Shown here: positions 1 through 4,354 of the stretch, piece by piece | How the letters are laid out: every line of letters begins with the position of its first letter | How positions within the stretch are numbered: the first letter of the stretch is position 1 | Assembly (NCBI GenBank): GCA_016192885.1 | Contig: JACPTH010000276.1 | Location: forward strand, 1-5,741 | Length of the DNA: 5,741 bases | Origin: a bacterium | Lineage (GTDB): Bacteria > Muiribacteriota > Ozemobacteria > Ozemobacterales > Ozemobacteraceae | Direction: 5' to 3' | The notes under the pieces: generated by a model | The model's input: the letters and a program-made list of their open reading frames with translations, nothing else | The model's database searches: none | What the model was told of the DNA's origin: nothing | Program-made: the position numbers and the translations under genes

Positions 1-65
1 AAATAAAATCGGTAACCAAATAAAAAATAAGGTTTTGCGGTATTTTTCCCTTGAAATAAATTCAC
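1..65. other. AT-rich non-coding tail after the methyltransferase
   Basis: This short stretch lies downstream of the methyltransferase stop (TAG on the minus strand at 68-66). It is AT-rich. I see no convincing hairpin followed by a T-run in the minus direction and no start of another gene, so the end of the minus-strand transcript is not visible here and may lie beyond the window. Confidence 0.5.
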
Positions 66-905
66 CTAAATTCGTATAGACCCGCCGAATTTCCAGGAAT
101 TCCCGTTTCGATGAATAATGTAAATCGAGGACGGATCGATGCTTTCATCTTGTTTCAGCCAATTCTCCAGCATTTCCTTTGGAAAGTAATCGGTTTTTGG
201 AGCCACCAGTTGATCAAAAACAACATGCCGGTGAAAACCAAAGTCTCGTTTTGTCAACCATTGGAAATACTGAAAAAGCGGAACGAATTGAGCTAACCGT
301 TTCTTGGAAATTTTCGAAAATAGCCTTGAAAAAAAGAAAAGCCCGGTTGCCAGAGGTAATGCTATCCCGAATTTTATTAGCCACCATGGAAGCTTGGAAG
401 CTATTTTTCGAAGGGGATCTACAAAATATATCACAAAATTGTTTCCTTCTTTTCCATAGACCCAGAAATGGAACTTGCCGCCGGGTTTTACAAATTTGAG
501 CGCGGAATGAAAACCCTTCTCCGGAAACCGCAAATGATGCAAAACCCCAATGCAGTAAACCAAGTCAAATTTCGTTCGGCTGGAAAAAGAATTTAAGTCA
601 GATTGCAGAATAAAAGCATTTTGAAGGTTCTGGTTGCTAACATTTCTTTTGGCGCCTTGAACCGAATTACCCAGGTCAATTCCAATGATAATCCGCGGGT
701 TCCAACGCGCGACATGGCAAAGTAAGCTTGCATTTCCGCAACCTAACTCCAAAACGGTCTTCCCTAGAAAATCCGCCTTTCCAAGCGGCAAAAACCAATC
801 GACAACTTGATCGAGAGAATATACGCTGCCATCGGGAAGATTGTTCCAGGAATTTGAAAAAGCGTCCGCGGTGCTTTTGTCCGGGGTTCCCTGCGTTAAT
901 TCAAT
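66..905 (-). CDS. Class I SAM-dependent methyltransferase, probable ATT start
   Basis: Transfers a methyl group from S-adenosylmethionine to an unknown acceptor; soluble Rossmann-fold enzyme of the Methyltransf_11/12 type. With the proposed start it has 279 residues: motif I LELGCGNAS at about 52-60, the ribose-binding acidic residue D77 in IIGIDLG, FDLVYCIGVLHHL at about 113-125, and VKPGGKF at about 139-145. A hydrophobic stretch at about 174-196 (WWLIKFGIALPLATGLFFF) could be an amphipathic or membrane-contacting insert or a substrate pocket. The only canonical start is TTG at 791, only 13 codons before motif I. The frame stays open upstream to an in-frame TAA at 981-983, and the extra codons give protein-like sequence (SWNNLPDG..YSLDQVVDWFLPLGKADF) resembling the usual N-terminal lead-in of this family. 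No ATG, GTG or TTG occurs there. I chose ATT at 905-903, which overlaps the kinase stop TGA (903-901); ATA at 911 is an alternative. Likely translationally coupled to the kinase. The domain call is firm; the start and substrate are uncertain. Confidence 0.85.
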   Translation of the reverse strand: MELTQGTPDKSTADAFSNSWNNLPDGSVYSLDQVVDWFLPLGKADFLGKTVLELGCGNASLLCHVARWNPRIIIGIDLGNSVQGAKRNVSNQNLQNAFILQSDLNSFSSRTKFDLVYCIGVLHHLRFPEKGFHSALKFVKPGGKFHFWVYGKEGNNFVIYFVDPLRKIASKLPWWLIKFGIALPLATGLFFFSRLFSKISKKRLAQFVPLFQYFQWLTKRDFGFHRHVVFDQLVAPKTDYFPKEMLENWLKQDESIDPSSIYIIHRNGNSWKFGGSIRI

Positions 906-2250
906 ACTTATAAATGCTTCCCCCGATGTATTCGCGAATAAGAACGTCTTTGGGGATGATTTCTTCGTTGTCCCACTGAGTTACTGATTCCAAAAGATCG
1001 TGAACTCGCTTCGCTCGAATATAGGCGTCTAAACGCTTGGGGTCGTTTTGGTAATCCTTGACGAAATCTGGGAAATGCTTAAAAAGGAATTTCTTATAAA
1101 CGGGCAGCTCGTATGGAAGAGAGCCGTCTAAAACATGGTCTACGCTTCCAATGAACGGAATTATATGCTGAGTTTCTGAACGGCGAACGTAGTGCCAGTG
1201 CTCTAGTGTCTGACGCGGGTTATAGCTTCTATGCCATGAATCTCGAACCATTCTGCGAAGAAGACGAATATCCGTCCAGCGAATGAATTCCCCTCCTTCA
1301 TTCTTTATTTGGCAAAGAGTTTCAATGTACAACTTAAACTTATTTTTGGCGGGGACGCTGGACGTCATGGATTCATAAAGACCGTGCAAACTGTCCAATA
1401 AAAGAATTTGGTTTGACGCAAGTTTTAAAGGGTCCGTTTCAGTTTCGCGTTTCCCTGTTTTAAAGTTGTATCGGGGCATGTTAATAGTCTTTCCCGACAA
1501 AAGATCGGCAAGGTGGCTATTGATCAGTTGAAGATCAAGAGCTTGCGGAGTTTCAAAATCGTAGTCCCCAAATTCGTCTTTCGGGTGATGCGAAAGGTCA
1601 AAGAAATAGTTATCTAGGTTCATTGCCACCAATTCGTAACCCTGCTTTTGAAGGTGCTCCCCGACTTTGATGGTAGTGGTTGTTTTACCCGAGCTAGATG
1701 GGCCCGCGATAATTACTATCCTGACTTCCCCTTTGCGGTCGATAATTTTTGAAACCGCGTTTGCGACATCAGAATCGTATTTTTGGGTTGTCTCTTGGAC
1801 AAGTTGAGGATATGTACCGTTGGAAACTCGCTCATTTATTTTCTTCACGCTGTAGCAATTATGATCTAAACTCCAAACCAATATCTGCCAAATTTTCTTA
1901 TATGGAATATTCGCGGATGTTGCTAAATATTGTTCTTGGCCTTTCCTGAGTTTTGCGTGCTCGTAACGGTATAAGATAAAAGCCTTTGCGGTACGAGCAT
2001 GCCCATTTTCGATTAATTCCTTTTCGATAAGATCTTGGACTTCCTCGACGCTTGGCAAAGCTGGAGGATGCTTTGAAATCTCTAAATGGCGAACAACCTT
2101 TTCCGCAAGATCTTCAGCCATTCTTCGATCCTCGCCTCCCACCGACCTTGCCGCCTGAAAGATGGCGTTTACGATTTTTTCCTTGTCAAAACGTACTTCC
2201 TGTCCATTTCTTTTGGTAATGTTTTGAATATTAGGCGTCGAAGGATTCAT
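901..2250 (-). CDS. Nucleoside (uridine-type) kinase with N-terminal ATP-cone
   Basis: Predicted cytoplasmic P-loop kinase of the uridine kinase/phosphoribulokinase family, probably phosphorylating uridine or cytidine to the monophosphate in pyrimidine salvage. In 449 residues I see an ATP-cone at about 11-103 (KRNGQEVRFDKEKI at the front, ending with the YRYEHAKLR type helix), an unassigned helical segment at about 104-172, then the kinase: Walker A GPSSSGKTT 183-191, LDNYF 212-216, DFETPQALD 231-239, Walker-B-like LLLDSLHGL 283-291, and an arginine-rich lid/substrate region with RRMVRDSWHRSYNPRQTLEHW 332-352 (RRMVRD 332-337). The C-terminal part resembles the long clostridial-type nucleoside kinases, which usually carry a TGS-like N-terminus; here an ATP-cone takes its place. 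The ATG at 2250 is preferred over the in-frame TTG at 2295 because AAGGAG lies 8 bases upstream of it and the TTG falls inside the predicted promoter. The cone suggests allosteric control by ATP/dATP (inference). Exact substrate unproven. Confidence 0.85.
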   Translation of the reverse strand: MNPSTPNIQNITKRNGQEVRFDKEKIVNAIFQAARSVGGEDRRMAEDLAEKVVRHLEISKHPPALPSVEEVQDLIEKELIENGHARTAKAFILYRYEHAKLRKGQEQYLATSANIPYKKIWQILVWSLDHNCYSVKKINERVSNGTYPQLVQETTQKYDSDVANAVSKIIDRKGEVRIVIIAGPSSSGKTTTTIKVGEHLQKQGYELVAMNLDNYFFDLSHHPKDEFGDYDFETPQALDLQLINSHLADLLSGKTINMPRYNFKTGKRETETDPLKLASNQILLLDSLHGLYESMTSSVPAKNKFKLYIETLCQIKNEGGEFIRWTDIRLLRRMVRDSWHRSYNPRQTLEHWHYVRRSETQHIIPFIGSVDHVLDGSLPYELPVYKKFLFKHFPDFVKDYQNDPKRLDAYIRAKRVHDLLESVTQWDNEEIIPKDVLIREYIGGSIYKY

Positions 2251-2258
2251 GAAAACGG

Positions 2259-2264
2259 CTCCTT
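2259..2264 (-). promoter_or_regulatory. Shine-Dalgarno site that sets the kinase start
   Basis: AAGGAG on the minus strand, 8 bases before the ATG at 2250. It supports this ATG rather than the TTG 15 codons upstream. Confidence 0.8.
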
Positions 2265-2286
2265 TTCGGAAAAATCTGTTCAAATT

Positions 2287-2315
2287 AGAGTACAAGAGAC
2301 CCGAATTTTTGTCAA
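2287..2315 (-). promoter_or_regulatory. Candidate sigma-70-type promoter for the kinase-methyltransferase unit
   Basis: On the minus strand a perfect -35 TTGACA (2315-2310) is followed after 17 bases by TACTCT (2292-2287), a weak -10 that keeps the T, A and final T of the consensus. TCTAAT a few bases further on is a better hexamer but would need a 20-base spacer. The predicted transcript start near 2280 gives a leader of about 30 bases containing the AAGGAG site. Confidence 0.5.
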
Positions 2316-2357
2316 ATACTTGATGAGTTTCAAAGGAAAGATCGAATTTACTTTAAA

Positions 2358-2378
2358 TCAAAAATCAAAAATTAAAAG
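2358..2378. repeat. Short A-tract tandem repeats between the divergent promoters
   Basis: Two perfect tandem copies of TCAAAAA (2358-2364, 2365-2371) are followed by a degenerate third copy TTAAAAG (2372-2378). The A-tracts recur every 7 bases, not in phase with the DNA helix (about 10.5), so strong intrinsic bending is not expected. They lie upstream of both candidate promoters and could serve as an AT-rich protein-binding or easily melted region. Confidence 0.45.
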
Positions 2379-2398
2379 TCATGCACATTTTATGCAAC

Positions 2399-2427
2399 TT
2401 GATTTCAAATGGGGTTCGTGCTAGACT
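2399..2427 (+). promoter_or_regulatory. Candidate extended -10 promoter for rimP-nusA
   Basis: TTGATT (2399-2404; 4 of 6 matches to TTGACA) and TAGACT (2422-2427; 4 of 6 matches to TATAAT) are separated by 17 bases. The bases TGC just before the -10 make an extended -10 (TGn). The transcript would start near 2434, leaving a leader of about 90 bases before rimP. Confidence 0.5.
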
Positions 2428-2436
2428 TACTTTTTG

Positions 2437-2474
2437 AAATTACTTGTCTCTAAATCTTGGTAAAGAAGTAATTT
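2437..2474 (+). repeat. 9-bp inverted repeat in the rimP leader
   Basis: AAATTACTT (2437-2445) and AAGTAATTT (2466-2474) are perfect reverse complements separated by 20 bases. They lie directly after the predicted transcript start, so they could form an AU-rich leader stem-loop or act as a symmetric operator. No T-run follows the second arm, so it does not look like a terminator. Confidence 0.55.
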
Positions 2475-2523
2475 GTAACGGGGATCACCGATCGAAATCA
2501 CTCAGGGAAGCGTTTTTAAAGAA

Positions 2524-3021
2524 ATGGGACCGGTATTAGAATCTGACCGAAAGAAAGCTATGGCAATGATTCGTTCTTTTATAGAGGAGACCTTTGCCGG
2601 GAAATACGACATTTACGATATTTGCCTAAAACCCGTTAATAGGCGGCTATTATTACAGGTTCTCCTTGACAGCTCCACGGGAATTAAGGTTAGCGATTGC
2701 GAGGCGGTTTCTCGTTCCTTAAGCCATTACCTTGATGAGGTCGATTTGATTCATCAAAGTTACACCTTAGAGGTTTCTTCTCCGGGAGCGGAGAGAAAAT
2801 TAAAGAGAAATGTTGATTACGAGCGGCAAATCGGCCGATTGGTTCGTTGGGTTCTTCGAGCCGACAAAGACGCACCCAAGGAAGTTTTTCAAGCCAGATT
2901 GCATGAATTTTCTCCCAATCGAATTTTGGTATCCGCTGAAAAAGGGCTTCGTGAATTCCCCCTAGCAATCGTTGAAGAAGCAAAGGTTATTTTGGAATTC
3001 CCCAGGAAAGTGCGTGGTTAA
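2524..3021 (+). CDS. rimP: Ribosome maturation factor RimP
   Basis: RimP binds the free 30S subunit and helps its late maturation, including assembly of the central pseudoknot region with S12. The 165-residue length is normal. The N-terminal domain (about 1-92) contains GIKVSDCEAVSRSLSHYLDE at 53-72 and the family signature YTLEVSSPGAERKL at 80-93. The C-terminal SH3-like domain covers about 97-165 and ends with the typical pattern leading to IVEEAKVILEF. The position directly before nusA is the conserved one. The ATG at 2524 has only a distant purine-rich site (AGGGA at 2504-2508, 15 bases away) and a nearby AAAGAA, so ribosome binding looks weak. Internal ATGs at 2560 and 2566 are possible starts, but the longer form fits family length better. 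Its stop is 16 bases before nusA, indicating one transcript. Confidence 0.93.
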   Translation: MGPVLESDRKKAMAMIRSFIEETFAGKYDIYDICLKPVNRRLLLQVLLDSSTGIKVSDCEAVSRSLSHYLDEVDLIHQSYTLEVSSPGAERKLKRNVDYERQIGRLVRWVLRADKDAPKEVFQARLHEFSPNRILVSAEKGLREFPLAIVEEAKVILEFPRKVRG

Positions 3022-3037
3022 CCGAAACGGAGATTAA

Positions 3038-4114
3038 ATGAGCAATAGTAATTTTTACAAAGCCCTTAAGGAGTTAACCGACGAAAAGAACCTTCCGTTA
3101 CCGGTTTTGATCGGCGCAATTGAGGATGCTTTGGTAGTAGCCTATAAGAAAAATTTTGACCCCGAGCAGGACGTAATTGTCATGCTTGACCAAGAAACAG
3201 GTGATTTTAAGGTCATTTCAAGGTGCACCGTTGTTGCGGATGAAGCTTTTGACGACGCCGACAAGCAATATACCCTGGAAGAGGCTCTAGAAATTAACCC
3301 CGAAGCCAAAATCGGGGACATCATTGAAGAAGATGTTACTCCTCCGACGTTCGGTCGTGTTGCCGCTCAAACCGCCCGTCAGATTGTCGCCCAAAAGTTA
3401 AAGGAAGCCGAGAGAAATGTCATCTGTAAAGAATTCCAAAGTCGCGTTGGCGAGGTAATGTCCGGCAAAGTGCAACGAATCGAACGTGGAACGGTTCACG
3501 TTGAATTTATGAAAGCCGAAGCGATTCTTCCCCCAAAAGAACAGATTCCCGGCGAATTTTTTCGCACTAACGATAGAATAAAATGCTATATCCAAGAAGT
3601 TCGCTCAACGCCCAAAGGCCCCCAAATAATTCTTTCGCGGGCTTGCGCAAACTTCGTTGAAGAACTTTTTACTCAAGCCGTCCCGGAAATCATGGATAAA
3701 ATAGTTCAGATAAAGGGGATATCCAGAGAACCAGGGTACAGGGTTAAATTGGCGGTTTTCAGCAAGGATAACAAAGTTGACCCGGTTGGGGCCTGCGTAG
3801 GGTTGAAAGGAAGCAGAATCCGAGGAATCGTCGATGAACTAAACGGTGAGAAAGTCGATATCATTCGTTATAGCGATAGCTTGGTTGATTTCGTCTCCAA
3901 TGCCCTGAGCCCTGCAAAAATTCAGGAGACAACGATTTTGGATAACGGAAAGGCGGCTTTAGTGATAGTACATCCGTCTCAACTTTCCCTAGCCATAGGT
4001 AAGGAAGGGCAAAATGTCAAGCTGGCTTCTAAACTGACCGGGGTTAAAATTGATATAAAAACCGAAGAGGAGTTGAAAGAACAAGTTGTTTCTCCATCCT
4101 CAGAAAAGTTGTAA
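3038..4114 (+). CDS. nusA: Transcription termination/antitermination factor NusA
   Basis: NusA binds RNA polymerase and nascent RNA, modulating pausing, intrinsic termination and antitermination of rRNA operons. The 358 residues show an RNA polymerase-binding N-terminal domain (about 1-127, with the typical TPPTFGRVAAQTARQIVAQK ending at 120), an S1 domain (about 136-200), KH1 (about 205-280; REPGYRVKLAV and VDPVGACVGLKGSRI, loop GLKG 255-258) and KH2 (about 281-345; LAIGKEGQNVKLA, loop GKEG 321-324). The protein stops after a short tail, so it lacks the two C-terminal acidic repeats found in E. coli NusA; this is the common short form of many phyla. GGAG at 3029-3032, 5 bases before the ATG, supports the start. 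It is probably cotranscribed with rimP. The usual Gram-positive follow-on genes ylxR and L7Ae-like are absent. Confidence 0.97.
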   Translation: MSNSNFYKALKELTDEKNLPLPVLIGAIEDALVVAYKKNFDPEQDVIVMLDQETGDFKVISRCTVVADEAFDDADKQYTLEEALEINPEAKIGDIIEEDVTPPTFGRVAAQTARQIVAQKLKEAERNVICKEFQSRVGEVMSGKVQRIERGTVHVEFMKAEAILPPKEQIPGEFFRTNDRIKCYIQEVRSTPKGPQIILSRACANFVEELFTQAVPEIMDKIVQIKGISREPGYRVKLAVFSKDNKVDPVGACVGLKGSRIRGIVDELNGEKVDIIRYSDSLVDFVSNALSPAKIQETTILDNGKAALVIVHPSQLSLAIGKEGQNVKLASKLTGVKIDIKTEEELKEQVVSPSSEKL

Positions 4115-4122
4115 AAATATGA

Positions 4123-4195
4123 GAATTTGCAAAATTTTTCGAAAGCTTGCACCTACCTTGATTGTTAACGTTTTTCCAAAATAATTTTGCAATTC
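4123..4195 (+). repeat. Long imperfect inverted repeat after nusA
   Basis: GAATT (4123-4127) pairs with AATTC (4191-4195), and after a bulged T, GCAAAATT (4129-4136) pairs with AATTTTGC (4183-4190). Two more T-A pairs follow beyond a mismatch. That gives about 13 main pairs plus 2 around a loop of roughly 40 bases. The stem is AT-rich and no immediate T-run follows it, so a classic intrinsic terminator is unlikely. It could be an RNA-processing, pausing or attenuation element between nusA and infB. Confidence 0.55.
4158..4185 (+). promoter_or_regulatory. Possible internal promoter for infB
   Basis: TTGATT (4158-4163) and AATAAT (4180-4185; 5 of 6 matches to TATAAT) are 16 bases apart. In such AT-rich DNA a chance match is quite likely. 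If real, infB would have its own leader of about 160 bases in addition to readthrough from nusA. Confidence 0.3.
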
Positions 4196-4227
4196 GCTCA
4201 TTAGTTTTATTAAAAAAAAACGTAATT

Positions 4228-4232
4228 GGAGG
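4228..4232 (+). promoter_or_regulatory. Orphan Shine-Dalgarno sequence
   Basis: GGAGG occurs 122 bases upstream of the infB start region, but no ATG, GTG or TTG follows at usable distance. A CTG at 4239 has the same 6-base spacing as infB and would open a 10-codon frame ending in TAA at 4269-4271. ATC at 4237 would open a 4-codon frame. It could be a leader-peptide site, a relic of a lost gene, or chance. Confidence 0.35.
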
Positions 4233-4287
4233 TCATATCTGCAAAACCTGAGATTTAAGTTGTTCCGCTAATCGAAAAGAAATCGAA

Positions 4288-4316
4288 GGGGTGGGCAGGG
4301 TTTTTATGCTCACGGG
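4288..4316 (+). other. G-rich cluster just upstream of infB
   Basis: Four G-tracts (4288-4291, 4293-4295, 4298-4300, 4314-4316) are separated by loops of 1, 2 and 13 bases. This meets a loose definition of a G-quadruplex with one long loop. It stands out against the AT-rich surroundings and lies within the presumed infB leader. Confidence 0.35.
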
Positions 4317-4343
4317 TATTATTGTAATGAATAGAGAACCATC

Positions 4344-4348
4344 GGAGG
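4344..4348 (+). promoter_or_regulatory. Ribosome-binding site of infB
   Basis: GGAGG, 6 bases before the ATG at 4355. An in-frame TGA at 4328-4330 excludes any upstream extension, so this start is well supported. Confidence 0.85.
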
Positions 4349-4354
4349 TTAGCG

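Larger units (their letters stand above)
4115..4354. other. 240-bp nusA-infB gap with several candidate signals but no clear gene
   Basis: No convincing protein gene or tRNA is visible. The first part is AT-rich and holds an imperfect inverted repeat (4123-4195), a possible promoter (4158-4185) and a run of nine A (4212-4220). It is followed by a perfect GGAGG with no ATG, GTG or TTG at normal distance (4228-4232), a G-rich cluster (4288-4316) and the infB ribosome-binding site. Where ylxR and an L7Ae-like gene sit in Gram-positive operons, I find no recognisable remnant of either. Confidence 0.6.

Noticed and set aside
111..913. Plus-strand open frames opposite the methyltransferase
   Set aside because: They are short, match no family I know, and lie antisense to a gene with clear motifs.
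2251..2295. A longer kinase beginning at TTG 2295
   Set aside because: The ATG at 2250 has a well-spaced AAGGAG, the extra 15 residues do not look like domain sequence, and the TTG falls within the predicted promoter.
4123..4230. Intrinsic terminator after nusA
   Set aside because: The stem is AT-rich with a large loop and is not followed directly by a T-run; the conserved operon order also favours readthrough into infB.
4115..4354. A remnant of ylxR or an L7Ae-like gene in the nusA-infB gap
   Set aside because: No frame in the gap gives the recognisable YlxR or L7Ae motifs, and all frames there are very short.
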